Of a stretch of DNA of 64,000 nt, positions 45,300-57,065 are shown piece by piece. A model generated the notes under the pieces. The model saw only the letters and a list, made by a program, of their open reading frames with translations, had not been told where the DNA came from and made no database searches. A program made the translations under genes and the position numbers. The DNA is taken from assembly GCF_033807715.1 (NCBI RefSeq), contig NC_084598.1, forward strand, positions 46,094,231-46,158,230, in the 5' to 3' direction. Origin of the DNA: Cololabis saira (taxonomy: Eukaryota; Chordata; Actinopteri; Beloniformes; Belonidae). Within the stretch, counting starts at the first letter, position 1. Each line of letters starts with the position of its first letter.

Positions 45300-46060
45300 A
45301 CGCTTGTGGGATGTTCCAGTGGGAGGTTCCAGTGGGAGGTTCCAGTGGGAAGTTCCAGTAGCCTCCATGCTTTTTAATAAAACCTTCATTGTTGCATCTT
45401 TATGCAAAATGTTTCATGTTGGCCGTCTTTACATAAACCTACTGATTAACCTGCATACGTTGTTATCTGCTTGTATAACCGTCACGTATCAGGCACTAAC
45501 TGAGGCCCCAGGTGTGGATGTGACTCCATCCATCTCTGACCTCCTGACCCCCTGATACCGATACTGCAGTAAACGACACATTTCCTTCCCATGTGCAACA
45601 CTAACTTTTATTTGGATATTGTTTTGTCCCCCCAACTATAACTATCAACTAAGACTATTGTATCAGCTGCCTGCGATGCCTCAAGGAAGTAAACCTATGC
45701 AAAAACCTTCCAAAATAATTCTGGGTTATCTGAACTCTTTTGCCTTTGTTCCTCAGAATCCAGAAACAGCAACATTTGCATAATTTCAGCTGAATCAAAA
45801 ACCAACTCTAAGAAACTCTTGTTTGTTCCGTCAGGAAACGTTTATGACTCACTGGAGCGTTCATGGGAATGACAGGACGAACGTTGTCCCTGCAGAACTT
45901 TGTGACAGGATGAGGCAGCAAAGGTAGAAAAGAAGAAAATAAAATAAATATTAGTTCTGCTTTTAGTCATTTTTATAAGTCACATCTTTTTATTGATTGT
46001 GAACTATCAATGCATGTAATTGTAAACATGTTAGGCACCTTGTTCCCTACAAGCTTACCT
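45300..46060. other. Upstream of the lectin; no feature beyond short repeats
   Basis: CCAGTGGGAGGTT is repeated three to four times at 45315-45360. No other gene or element recognised. Confidence 0.5.
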
Positions 46061-46066
46061 AACAGG

Positions 46067-46260
46067 CCCCCCCTAGGAAACAGTTCTGGAGGCCCCTGGT
46101 ACCATCTATGCCCCCCCCCCCCCCCCCCCCCCCCAGGAAACAGTTTTGGAGGCCCCTGGTACCATCTGGCCCCCTAGGAAACAGTTTTGGAGGCCCTGCT
46201 ACCATCTGGCCCCCTAGGAAACAGTTTTGGAGGCCCTGGTACCATCTGGCCCCCCCAGGA
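46067..46260. repeat. Minisatellite with a 24-C homopolymer
   Basis: Four units of about 40-60 bp (GGAAACAGTTTTGGAGGCCC, TGGTACCATCT, GGCCCCCTA). In one unit the C tract has grown to 24 (46111-46134). Confidence 0.9.
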
Positions 46261-46429
46261 GCCGGCCCTGCATGTTAGCGGCTAACGTGGCTGAGGCCGG
46301 CTGTCAGATTCCTAGCTTGGCATTTAGCGGTTTCAGCAGCAACACATTCAGTGGAGACACAACTGGAACTCAGCTTTCCAACAATGAAAGTAAATGTTAT
46401 TTTATCATCATTATTTTACCTTCAGACAT

Positions 46430-46805
46430 CTCTACATCAGTTAAATGCTATTTTATTTTAATTACTTTACTTCCAGACACCTCCACCTAGTTTAAATGTT
46501 TTTTTATTATAATTATTTAACTTTAAAACACCTCTACCTAGTTTAAAGGTTATTTTATTATAATTATTTAACTTTAAAACACCTCTACCTAGTTTAAAGG
46601 TTGTATTATTATAATTATTTAACTTTAAAACACCTCTATCTAGTTTAAATGTTATATTATTATAATTATTTAACTTTAAAACACCTCTACCTAGTTTAAA
46701 TGTTATTCTATTATAATTATTTAACTTTAAAACACCTCTACCTAGTTTAAATGTTATATTATTATAATTATTTAACTTTAAAACACCTCTACCCAGTTTA
46801 CAGTT
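46430..46805. repeat. ~52-bp AT-rich minisatellite
   Basis: About seven units of TTATTATAATTATTTAACTT, TAAAACACCTCTACCTAG, TTTAAATG. A single diverged unit recurs at 48050-48130. Confidence 0.9.
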
Positions 46806-48159
46806 TATACTATTGCATTATTTTTTTATTTTTAAATTAGTTTTATTGTAATATGTTCAGATAACTGTTACTGACTTTTCAAACTCTTTTGTCATAAATG
46901 AATATTCAGTTAAACGTTGGTGCTCTGTAAGTTTTCTGGGTGTAATTGAACCGGAGCAGCAGTTTAATTGTTTCTACAGGAATCATTTACTGAGTTTTAT
47001 TAAGAAGAAGTTTTAAAGAACATCAGACAATTCCTCCAAAATTATGTAACAAAATATAAATATACATTTCCAGTAAAGATTAACAGAAGTAGGAAGAATG
47101 ACACAAAAATGAGTGAATAAGTAAAATATGAAAAAAAATTACATAAGTTCTTTTTTTTAAACTTTATTTCACAAACACATGAAGTTTACAAATTATATTT
47201 CTTCAACAGAAAATAGAAATCACATTTCCTGCCAAGAAGGATAAGAGTTTACAAGAAAACTTTAAAATGAGCACAGATATTAATAGTTTTGATTAAGAGA
47301 AACTTTAAAGTTTGTTTTTTATATTGTTGATATTATTTATATCTCTTCTATTCTTATATTTCTTATTGTTTGCACTTTTGTTTCTTATTTGTCTTGCACT
47401 GGAGAGGTGATGCTGCTTTGAGTCTCACTGTTCCAGGTACACTGATAATAAAGTTTATTATTCTATTCTGTTCTTTTATGGAGTCGATGTTTGAGCTCCT
47501 TTAATAAGTAACAAATGCAAATAGGTTGGAAAAGGAGAAGAAGAAGTTTACACTTGTTCCTGGTTCCTCCCCCTTTATAACTCTATGAATTTACATTATT
47601 GCTTTTATTATATCTACACAATATCATATAAATATAGTCTATATAAATACCACATAAACATGCCTATTATTACAACATTATCCAAGTTTATAGAAAATAT
47701 AAATATTACCTAAATATTATATCAATATCTAGAAAATACAAATATTATATAAATCTATATGAATATACACGATATAAACTACATAAATATGCTTATAAAT
47801 ATATATATGCAACATACATAATACATTTATTACATAATTATAACTATCCCTCTCAACATATAATATAAACTACATAAATATCTAAACATATCTTAAGCAA
47901 GTATAATATTCCATTTTTCTCTGTTTTATTTGTTTATCACACTCCACGTTAACCCATTTCCTCTTCCATTTACCTCTTTATAAATAAACAGATTTATGTT
48001 AGTACTTTGTTTCATTTCCTGCTCAAATAACGAAGGTTTCATTGGGTTTTGTATTATATTTATTTAACTTTTCAACAGTTTAAAGGTTATATTAATATAT
48101 TTATTTAACTTTAAAACCCCTCTAAAGTGGATATTATTGCATTTTTTTAAATCTTTAAA
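46806..48159. other. AT-rich intergenic DNA
   Basis: No gene. A likely LINE 3' end lies at about 47390-47475 (TTGCACTGGAGAG, AATAAAGTTTATTATTCTAT). 47590-47900 is dense in ATAAATAT-type words. Confidence 0.5.
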
Positions 48160-50045
48160 TACTAGGCGGGTGCAGTTATGGTTTGACCCCAAAAAAATTG
48201 CAACAAAAGGTTTCTCAATGGTTTATTGTAGTATCAGGTGTACTTAATAACATATCAAAAGTCTGCCAAAGTCTGACCACTAGAAAGGTCCGATTTTCAA
48301 AATGGCCACCGCCAGTCTCTAAAAATACCATTATTCCCTCATTATTCCTCCTAGACAAGCAATCTTGGTGTCTAACCCCATGATTTCCTAGAATTAAAAT
48401 AAGCATATACAAATCATAGTGAAGTGATAGAAGTACAATTATGTATAAAAACAATTGACTATAAGCGAATATGTAATGAAATATGCAGTACATAGACATA
48501 AAAAAAAACAAAGAAAAACATTTCAAACATAATCTCCTTTTTCCACATGCCATAAAAAAAGATGTCACAATGCATGGGGAAATGAGGTTTCTCTCAATTC
48601 ACATTCTGGTGATTTCTGGAGATTAATTTTTATACTAATGAGGAATAAATCAATTATTACTACGTGGTACTGTGAAATTAGTCTAAACAGGGCTGCCACG
48701 TGAAGGCTCAGTACCGCTAGCCCCTTTTTTATTTTATTTTTATTTATTTATTTAGTTTTTTTGTGTTTTTTTTCTTTTTTAGTTTTTTTGTGTTTTTTTT
48801 TTCTTTTTTGTGATTTTTTTTACCGTCTTACTTATATTTTTTAATTTCCTTTTTTCCACTCCGGAGTAACAATTAGTCATCATCACACTCTTCCTCCCAT
48901 AATGCTTGATTATGTGGATTCTCACAATTTTCCACTTGGCTGGCATGCAGGGCAGTCCATATCTTCTACAACTACAACGTTGTGTACGGCAAGCAGTTGT
49001 GCAATTACAGTGGACCATCTGCAAGAGGCTCTCTGGGGCAGCAGCTTTTTTTGTCATAACTGGCAGAAAACGATTGTCCTACAATTTCCATCCCCAATCA
49101 ACAGGATTCATATCACTATCCATTTCAGTCCACACCATGATCTGGTAATAAACTCTTTGGCAATGATATTTCGTTGAGGACTCTGTATGAGGGAGATGTT
49201 CTGGGGTAACAAATGCCTTCGCAGACACAATTTTCTTGCTGAGAAGATTGTGGCGCAAAGATGCAAGTGCATCGGTATTCTTGCCACCAAACATGACTGC
49301 CATCGCCTTGCTCCCAAGGTCCTCTATGGCAGCTTTTGCTTGCTTTGGTAGTGCAAATCCATTCGCACATGCCTGGATGGTCGTTTCCCCATTCACAAGT
49401 TTCTGGAAAGCAGTTTTCTTCCCAACACCAAAAATGCGTGATGTTGTATCACAGCCTGTGAAGGCATGAACAAACATCAACTGACAACACAAGTCTTTAC
49501 CCAGGACCTTTTGCATCTCGCTGATGTCATACACCTTGGGTACTTTTGACTTATCTTAACGAAAATAAAGGCCTCTATTGCTCGTCTCACCATAGTAGAG
49601 AAGAAGAACAAGTAAATCTGTATCTTCCCCTATCAAGGTTGTGGGCTGATGTTGTGACGCTTGGACTGCAGCCTTGACAATGTCCACATCTGCATCCCCT
49701 GGTGCATTGATGACAGCACAGCCCTTCTTCTGCAGTTCCTCAGTGACAAGAAGAATAAGCCCTTGTTTGTTACTGGATCTGGATAGGAAGTCATCCTTTC
49801 TTCCCACAAACTCAGTATTTGCATCCAAGCTAATAACCGGGTGTGCATGTTGCCCGCGCCGCTGATGTGTATTGTCTTTGATAGAAGGACCTTCACTATA
49901 ACCATCAAAGACAACAGTTGCTTTACCATAATGCTTTATCGTAAAGTCTGCATATGACTGTGCAATGGCACCATAACTGTCACCCCTCTTCCATGGCAAG
50001 CGATGAATCAGGGAGCCACCATCAAGGACATACTGTTCAGTTGGT
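48160..50045 (-). pseudogene. PIN-like nuclease plus CXC-domain gene, decayed
   Basis: On the minus strand from about 50040 one frame runs through two stops. It has acidic PIN/FEN-like motifs: VVFDGYSEGPSIKD, GDADVDIVKAAVQ, GEDTDLLVLLLYY and HAFTGCDTTSRIFG, the order of a metal-dependent nuclease core. Near the C-terminus a tesmin/TSO1-type cysteine-rich CXC stretch follows (CNCTTACRTQRCSC, RRYGLPC). Stops are TAA at about 49556 (after GLYFR) and TAG at about 49079 (after WGWKL); a frameshift near 48950 separates the CXC start from an alternative C-terminal reading (QVENCENPHNQALW). I recognise the domain pair from multicopy proteins of fishes and invertebrates, but cannot name a transposon class. 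48160-48580 may be its 3' UTR. Confidence 0.75.
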
Positions 50046-50083
50046 GGGATAGAATCCCACCAGGTGGAGGAGCTGCAGCCAGG

Positions 50084-50266
50084 TGTGGCCCGTCAGCCTC
50101 TCCACCCTGCCAGCCTTGTAAGGGTCAGACTTAAGCTGAAGCGGCTGAGTGATGCTGTGCTTGTGCACGTGTGGGTGTTTGCTTCTGGCGAAATAAAAGG
50201 GTTCTGCACTAAACTCCGTGTCCTCTCTATCCTGTCGGTCGGGCTCCGTAGCACTCGCCTGCTACA
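50084..50266 (+). mobile_element. Possible short LTR-like segment
   Basis: Begins TGTGGCCCGTCAGC and ends CCTGCTACA, with AATAAAAG at about 50201 some 65 bp before the end, like a U3-R-U5 tail. It shares the TGTGGCC start and TACA end with the solo LTR at 38349, but flanking duplication is absent, so this is weak. Confidence 0.3.
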
Positions 50267-50403
50267 GTAAACTAAAAGGATAAATAAAAACAAAAACAAC
50301 ATAATGTGCGAGAGTAGGTTTCATGTCGTCAAATTGAACAATTTACCGATGGTTTTTTGTGCCTTTTGTGTTTTTTGATGAGTAAATTGTCCTTATATAT
50401 TGA

Positions 50404-50720
50404 TCAAGTTCTTTTTTTTAGTACAAGGAGTTCAGGTTTTCTGTGGATGAATTTGGACTTGTGTATGTGGAATTTAGCTAAAAATAAAAACAGATTCATA
50501 AAAAAGAAAGCGTGCCTATCTTTGTGATTAAAATGATGAAAACCAAAAATAACATTCTTAAAATAAAGATGAAAATCAGAAAAGACAGAATCAACAATAT
50601 ACTTGTGGAAGTCCCTCCAAAATGTATAAGTCAATTCACACGACCAAAATAAGTGGGAATATGTCTCAGGATGCTTTTGGCAAAAAGAACAATGAATGTC
50701 TATATCCTTCTTAGATAAAT
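50404..50720 (-). pseudogene. L1/Tx1-type LINE, ORF2 C-terminal fragment
   Basis: From about 50719 downward the frame reads DIDIHCSFCQKHPETYSHLF, then CELTYTFWRDFHKYI and FLAKFHIHKSKF, the C-terminal region of fish L1/Tx1-like ORF2 (a cysteine-histidine knuckle HCSFC...H followed by an aromatic-rich end). Only the last ~105 codons remain. Confidence 0.75.
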
Positions 50721-50964
50721 ATTATATAACCTTTATTTGGAGACACTGGGTCCAGAATACAAAACAAGATACAAATATACAGACATTAAAAACAAAGAGA
50801 AAGAGATTCACTTGTGCTGTTCAAACTAGTTAAAAACATCCAAACATGTCCTTGTGCCGTTCAAATTAGTTAAAAACATACAAACATTTCCTTGTGCCGT
50901 TCAAATTAGTTAAAAACATACAAACATTTCCTTGTGCCGTTCAAATTATAATAATAATAATAAC

Positions 50965-52035
50965 TAGAAAATTTCAGGAAATTTTGATATGGGCATGCCC
51001 TACCGCCCATTCGACCCCTCTTGCTGCTTTGGTTTGGGGCTGTAGTGGTTGTGTTCGGGGTGGTTCTATGTCAGTTTGAGGTGTTTACGGTTGTATTGCA
51101 TTCATTCCTGTGTTCCCAATAGTTAATAATGGGGTGCGCTTTTTGGCGTCTAGCGCCCCCCACGGTGACACTTTTGACTGAAAAAAGTAATGCCCATCGA
51201 GGCAACATGGAGACGCATCTAACGATGTATGCCATACATGGGTGCACGTTGCGGTTCAGGCTACGTTAATGGATAGGTTTTTTTTTCACCGTGGTAAAAA
51301 ACCCCATCCGAATGAATGGGTCCATTTGGCATGGATTTTGACATAAAATTTCCTTGAATCACAGCTTCATGAAATTTGAATATGTTGAAGTCCACAGCGT
51401 GCCGAGTCGGGGAACATTTGTAGGATGTCTCTACGATAATCTGTTGCCTAGCAACAAGCGTCCAAAGTCAAACGGGAAAAAAAAAAGAAAGGTCAATATC
51501 GCAAAAACTGTAATAATTGGCATAATGAGGTTGTACGATCCGTAAGTGCCAATCGGGCCGAATGATTGAAAGTTTGAACGATGTCTCTACGATAAAGTTC
51601 GGCCGAGCAATAAGCGTCCGAATTTTCGGCTTTTTTTTTGCTTTTTGGCAACTAGCGTTGCCACGGTAACCCCTATTACTGAGAAAAGTAATGCCCATCG
51701 AGGCACGATGGAGACGCATCCAACGATGTATGGCATGCATGGGTGCACGTTGCGGTTCGGGCCGTATTAACGGACGAAAAAAAGTGCGGAATAATAAGAA
51801 AAGGGAAACCTTTTCTGTATACCATTATATCGCCTTCATTTTCATGTTTTTCCTCATTTTTTCGGGCGTGTTTTATTTTTTGGGGATTTTTTTTTTCCAC
51901 ATCAGAACGGGGTCATGCTGTACACCCGTTGGTGTGACGTGGGACTTTTGCAACTTTAGCTTGTTAGCAAAATGCTAGCAACATTGCCCTTTGGGCCATT
52001 CTGGACGATTGCAATATGGTCATGCCATTACTTGG
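50965..52035 (-). mobile_element. GGGCATGCC element, copy 2, inverted
   Basis: Complement of the 42118 family: starts CTAGAAAATTTCAGGAAATT, GGGCATGCCC, and ends in the hairpin GGTCATGCCATTACTTGGCA plus TGCCCATA. It holds X-box-like palindromes at 51443 and 51657 and inserted into an (ATA)n tract, so the target duplication cannot be read. It is shorter by about 600 bp than copy 1. Confidence 0.8.
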
Positions 52036-52043
52036 CATGCCCA

Positions 52044-52401
52044 TAATAATAATAATGATTGGATTTATATAGCGCCCTTCTAGGCACCCAGAGCGCTTTA
52101 CAGAAATCATTATTCATTCATACACATTCTCTCCGGCGGTGGTAAACTACATTGTAGCCACAGCTGCCCTGGGGCAGACTGACGGAAGCGTGGCTGCCAT
52201 ATCGCGCCTAACGGCCCCTCCGACCACCACCAACATTCATACACATTCATACACATTCACACGGGACAAGGTGGGTAAGGTGTCTTGCCCAAGGACACTA
52301 CGACAGCAAACTGGGATAGAGCGGGATTCGAACCGCCGACCTTCCGATCATTGGACGACCCGCTCTACCACCTGAGCTACTGCCGCCTGAGCTACTGCCG
52401 C
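52044..52401 (-). mobile_element. tRNA-derived SINE
   Basis: On the minus strand it has a tRNA-like head (AGCTCAGGTGGTAGAGCGGG as A box; GGTTCGAATCCCGC as B box), an unrelated body, and a 3' end CTGTAAAGCGCTCTGGGTGC, GCGCTATATAAATCCAATC with an (ATT)n tail. That end resembles LINE-derived SINE tails in fishes (V-SINE-like). Fifteen bases at the 5' end (GGCGGCAGTAGCTCA) are doubled. Confidence 0.85.
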
Positions 52402-52885
52402 CCCAAATTAGTTAAAAACATACAAACATTTCCTTGTGCCGTTCAAATTAGTTAAAAACAAACATTTCCTTGTGCCATTCAAATTAGTTAAAAACATACA
52501 AACATTAACTTGTACCGTTCAAATGAGTTAAAAACATACAAACATTTCCTTGTGCCGTTCAAATTAGTTAAAAACATACAAACATTAACTTGTACCGTTC
52601 AAATGAGTTAAAAACAAACATTTCCTCCAGTGTTTCCAGAAACAGGAGAACCTTGTATCTCTGTGTCGTCTCTGTTAAGGCCATAATTAAAACATTCTTT
52701 AACTCCTTCAGTCTACACATAAATCTAAACATAAATTCCTCGGTACAGCAGGAAAGTGGGAACATCACTGCTCACAAACATTTCACTTGCACTCGTCCAC
52801 CTAGTTCAGGGGTCGGCAACCCACGGCTCTTTAGCGCCGCCCTAGTGGCTCCTGGAGCTTTTTAGAAAATGTTTGACCTTTTTGT

Positions 52886-55800
52886 GGACTGGGTAGCAGT
52901 CGTGGCGGGGCCTCGACGACCCAATCCCTGGACCAAAACCCTCACAGTGGGGACATGGAATGTCACCTCGCTGGGGGGGAAGGAGCCGGAGCTTGTGCGT
53001 GAGGTTGAGAGATACCGGCTAGAGATAGTCGGGCTCACCTCCACACATAGCTTGGGCTCTGGAACCCAGCTCCTTGAAAGGTTCTGGACCCTCCAGGACT
53101 CTGGAACCAGCTCCTTGAAAGGTTCTGGTCCCTCCACTACTCTGGAGTTGCCCAGGGTGAGAGGCGGCGGGCTGGTGTGGGCTTGGTTATAGCCCCCCAG
53201 CTCAGCCGCCATGTGTTGGAGTTCACCCCGGTGAACGAGAGGGTCGCTTCCCTGCGCCTTCGGGTCGGGGATAGGTCTCTCACTGTTGTTTGTGCCTACG
53301 GGCCGAACAGCAGTGGGGAGTACCCGGCCTTCTTGGAGTCCCTGGGAGGAGTACTTGATAGTGCTCCAACTGGGGACTCCATTGTTCTACTGGGGGACTT
53401 CAACGCTCACGTGGGCAATGACAGTGATACCTGGAGAGGCGTGATTGGGAGGAATGGCCTCCCCGATCTGAACCCGAGCGGTGTTTTGTTGTTGGACTTC
53501 TGTGCGAGTCACAGTTTGTCCATCACGAACACCATGTTCAGGCATAAGGGTGTCCATCAGTGCACGTGGCACCAGGACACCCTAGGCCGGAGGTCAATGA
53601 TCGACTTTGTTGTCGTTTCATCTGACCTTCGGCCGCATGTCTTGGACACTCGGGTGAAGAGAGGGGCTGAGCTGTCAACTGATCACCACCTGGTGGTGAG
53701 TTGGATGTGCTGGCCGAGGAGGAGGTTGGACAGACCGGGCAGACCCAAACGGATTGTGAGGGTCTGTTGGGAACGTCTGGCCGAGCCCTCTGTCAGGGAC
53801 ATCTTCAACTCCCACCTCCGGGAGAGCTTCTCTCGGATCCCGGGGGAGGCGGGGGACATCGAGTCCGAGTGGACCATGTTCTCTGCCTCCATTGTCAACG
53901 CGGCGGCTCGAAGCTGCGGACGCAAGGTCTCCGGTGCCTGTCGTGGCGGCAATCCTAGAACCCGGTGGTGGACACCGGAAGTACAGGATGCCGTCAGACT
54001 GAAGAAGGAGTCCTACCGGGCTATGTTGGCCGGTGGGACTCCTGACGCAGTAGATAGGTACCGGCAGGCCAAGCGGGCCGCGGCTCGGGCAGTCTTGGAG
54101 GCAAAAACTCGGGTCTGGGAGGAGTTCGGGGAGGCCATGGAGGAGGACTTTCGGCGCCTCAGAAGGGGGAAGCAGTACTCTGCCGGCACCATTTATGGTG
54201 CTGGTGGGGAGCTGTTGACCTCGACTGGGGACATCGTCGGACGGTGGAAGGAATACTTTGAGGATCTCCTTAACCCGACTGACATGCCTTCCACTGAGGA
54301 AGCAGAGGGTTGGGGCTCGGAGGCGTGCTCATCCATCACCCAAGCCGAGGTCACCGAGGTGGTTCGTAAGCTCCTCGGTGGCCGGGCACCGGGGGTGGAT
54401 GAGATTCGCCCTGAGTACCTCAAGTCTCTGGATGTCGTAGGGCTGTCTTGGTTGACACGCCTCTGCGACATTGCATGGAGGAAGGGGACAGTACCGCTGG
54501 GGTGGCAAACCGGGGTGGTGGTCCCTCTGTCTAAAAAGGGGGACCGGAGAGTGTGTTCCAACTACAGGGGGATCACACTTCTCAGCCTCCCCGGGAAAGT
54601 CTACGCCAGGGTACTGGAGAGGAGATTACGGCCGATAGTCGAACCTCGGATTCAGGAGGAACAATGCGGTTTTCGTCCCGGTCGTGGAACACTGGACCAG
54701 CTCTATACCCTCCGCAGGGTGCTCGAGGGTTCATGGGAGTTTGCCCAACCAGTCTTCATGTGTTTTGTGGATCTGGAGAAGGCATTTGACCGTGTCCCTC
54801 GTGCCATTCTGTGGGGGGTGCTGATTGAGTATGGAGTCCGGGGCCCTCTATTAAGGGCTGTCCGGTCTCTGTATGATCGAAGCAGGAGTCTGGTTCGCAT
54901 TGCCGGCAGTGGGTCAGACTTGTTCCCGGTGCATGTTGGACTCCGGCAGGGCTGCCCTTTGTCACCGGTCCTGTTCATAATTTTTATGGACAGGATTTCT
55001 AGGCGCAGCCAGGGGCCGGAGGGGATCCGGTTTGGGAACCTCAGGATTTCATCTCTGCTTTTTGCAGATGATGTTGTCCTGTTGGCTTCTCAGACCGGGA
55101 CCTCCAGCATGTGCTGGGGCGGTTTATGGCCGAGTGCGACGCGGCAGAGATGAGAATCAGCACCTCCAAGACCGAGGCCATGGTTCTCGACCGGAAAAGG
55201 GTGGCATGCCTTCTCCGGGTGGGTGGAGAAGTCCTGCCTCAGGTGGAGGAGTTCAAGTATCTCGGGATCTTGTTCACAAGTGAGGGAACGATGGAGCGTG
55301 AGATTGACAGGCGGATCGGTGCAGCGTCCGCAGTAATGCGGTCGATGTACTGGACCGTCGTGGTGAAGAGGGAGCTGAGTCGAAAGGCGAAGCTCTCGAT
55401 TTACCGGTCGATCTACGTTCCCACCCTCACCTATGGTCATGAACTTTGGGTAGTGACCGAAAGGACAAGATCGCGGATACAAGCGGCTGAGATGAGTTTC
55501 CTCCGCAGGGTGGCTGGACGCTCCCTTAGAGATGAGTTTCCTCCGCAGGGTGGCTGGACGCTCCCTTAGAGATGAGTTTCCTCCCTTAGAGATGAGTTTC
55601 CTCCGCAGGGTGGCTGGACGCTCCCTTAGAGATAGGGTGAGGAGTTCGGTCACCCGGGAGGAGCTCGGAGTCGAGCCGCTGCTCCTCCACATTGAGAGGA
55701 GTCAGCTGAGGTGGCTTGGGCATCTGTACCGGATCCTCCTGGACGCCTCCCTAGGGAGGTGTTCCAGGCATGTCCCACCGGGAGGAGACCCCGGGGAAGA

Positions 55801-55978
55801 CCCAGGACACGCTGGAGAGACTATGTCTCTCGACTGGCCTGGGAACGCCTCGGACTCCCCCCGGAAGAGCTGGAGGAGGTGTCTGGGGTGAGGGAAGTCT
55901 GGGCATCCCTGCTGAGGCTGCCGCCCCCGCGACCCGGTAACGCATAAAGCGGGAGAAGATGAGTGAGTGATGAGTGAG
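52886..55978 (+). pseudogene. Rex3: Rex3 retrotransposon (RTE clade), near full length
   Basis: Flanked by 12-bp duplications TTTGACCTTTTT (52874-52885 and 55979-55990) and ending in a GATGAGTGAGTGATGAGTGA tail. Domains: APE-type endonuclease ([35 protein letters not shown]), then RT ([46 protein letters not shown]; catalytic FADD in [10 protein letters not shown]), and a C-terminal region (EFKYLGILFTSEGTM; LTYGHELWV). Stretches at 54503-54522 and 54947-54967 match the standard Rex3 PCR primers as I remember them. It is broken: a frameshift near 53160, an in-frame loss around [10 protein letters not shown], a frameshift near 55095 and a 40-bp triplication at 55491. Confidence 0.92.
55491..55630 (+). 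repeat. 40-bp triplication inside Rex3
   Basis: GATGAGTTTCCTCCGCAGGG and TGGCTGGACGCTCCCTTAGA occur at 55491, 55531 and 55591, with a 20-bp partial unit between. It shifts the frame of the C-terminal region. Confidence 0.95.
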
Positions 55979-55990
55979 TTTGACCTTTTT

Positions 55991-56520
55991 TTTCCTTTTT
56001 TTCTTTTTTTTCTTTTTTCCATTTTCTCTTCTTTTTTTCTTTTTTTCTTGTTTTTTCTTCCTTTTTCCTTTCCTTTTTAATCTCGACATTTTGACTTTTT
56101 TCTCAAAATTTTGACTTTTTTCTCCACATTTCGATTTTTTTCACAAAATTTTGACTTTTTTCTCAACATTTTGACTTTTTCTCAACATTTCGACTTTTTT
56201 CTCAAGATTGTACTTCAACATTAATCTTGACATTTCGACTTTTTTCTCAACATTTTGACTTTTTTTCTCAACATTTCGACTTTTTTCTCAAGATTGTACT
56301 TCAACATCAATCTTGACATTTCAACTTTTTTCTCGAAGTTTTGACTTTTTTCTCGACATTTCGACTTTTTTCTCAAGATTGTACTTCAACATTAATCTCG
56401 ACATTTCGACTTTTTTCTCGAAGTTTTGACTTTTTTCTCGACATTTCAACTTTTTTCTCAAGATTGTACTTCAACATTAATCTCGACATTTTGAAAAATA
56501 AATCTTCCCCCAGTTCTAAC
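55991..56520. repeat. T-rich tandem array
   Basis: Repeats of TTTTGACTTTTTTCTC and CAAGATTGTACTTCAACATT in irregular order; ORFs here are artefacts. Confidence 0.85.
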
Positions 56521-57065
56521 TAATATAGAAACATGCAGCATGTGTGTCTTCATTCTAATTCTGATACAAGACTTTTCATTTTTTGCGGCTCCAGACACAT
56601 TTGTTTTGTGTTTTTGGTCCAATATGGCTCTAAAACATTTTGTGTTGCCGACCGCTGGTCTAGGGAGTTTTAGAAACATTCTAAGGGCATCGTTGTCTGT
56701 CACCTGTAGCTTTTTCATTTTAGCTCTGGTATAACGGCAGCACAAGTGAGCGGTGTATAGCGGAGTGTAATATGTTTTAAACAGTGCTGTTTTAACATTA
56801 TCCGTACATGTGAAACTTACAGCATTTTAACTTGGCCGTATAGTTTACAGCTCTGACGCTGCAAATCATCATCGTCACTGAAATCCTCCCTGATTATGTG
56901 GCCCAGGTATTTAAACTTCTTTACAACCTCTAATACTTCTCCTGCCAAAGAAAGAGAGGGAAAGGTATAAGCTTCTGATCCTCCTTTGTTTTGCCGTTTT
57001 TTAGAATTGAACAATAAATCAAAATAAAAACCATATTTAGTCCAGACCCGTAGTAGCTGCTGTAG

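Larger units (their letters stand above)
50811..52625. repeat. 40-bp minisatellite, split by insertions
   Basis: Units of CTTGTGCCGTTCAAATTAGT and TAAAAACATACAAACATTTC occur at 50811-50950 and again at 52403-52625. A GGGCATGCC element and a SINE separate the two blocks. Confidence 0.9.
52807..56657. mobile_element. hAT element carrying Rex3
   Basis: Ends CAGGGGTCGGCAACCCACGG and GTGTTGCCGACCGCTG are mirror images. The LINE reading frame on either side proves the boundaries. The flanks ACCTAGTT and GTCTAGGG are compatible with a degraded 8-bp duplication. No transposase; the interior is Rex3 (52886-55978) plus a T-rich tandem array. Confidence 0.8.

Noticed and set aside
50084..50302. Second solo LTR as a firm call
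   Set aside because: LTR-like ends and AATAAA but no target duplication; kept only as a weak feature.
55111..56089. Lysine-rich and proline-rich minus ORFs over the Rex3 3' end
   Set aside because: Antisense to Rex3 and a T-rich tract.
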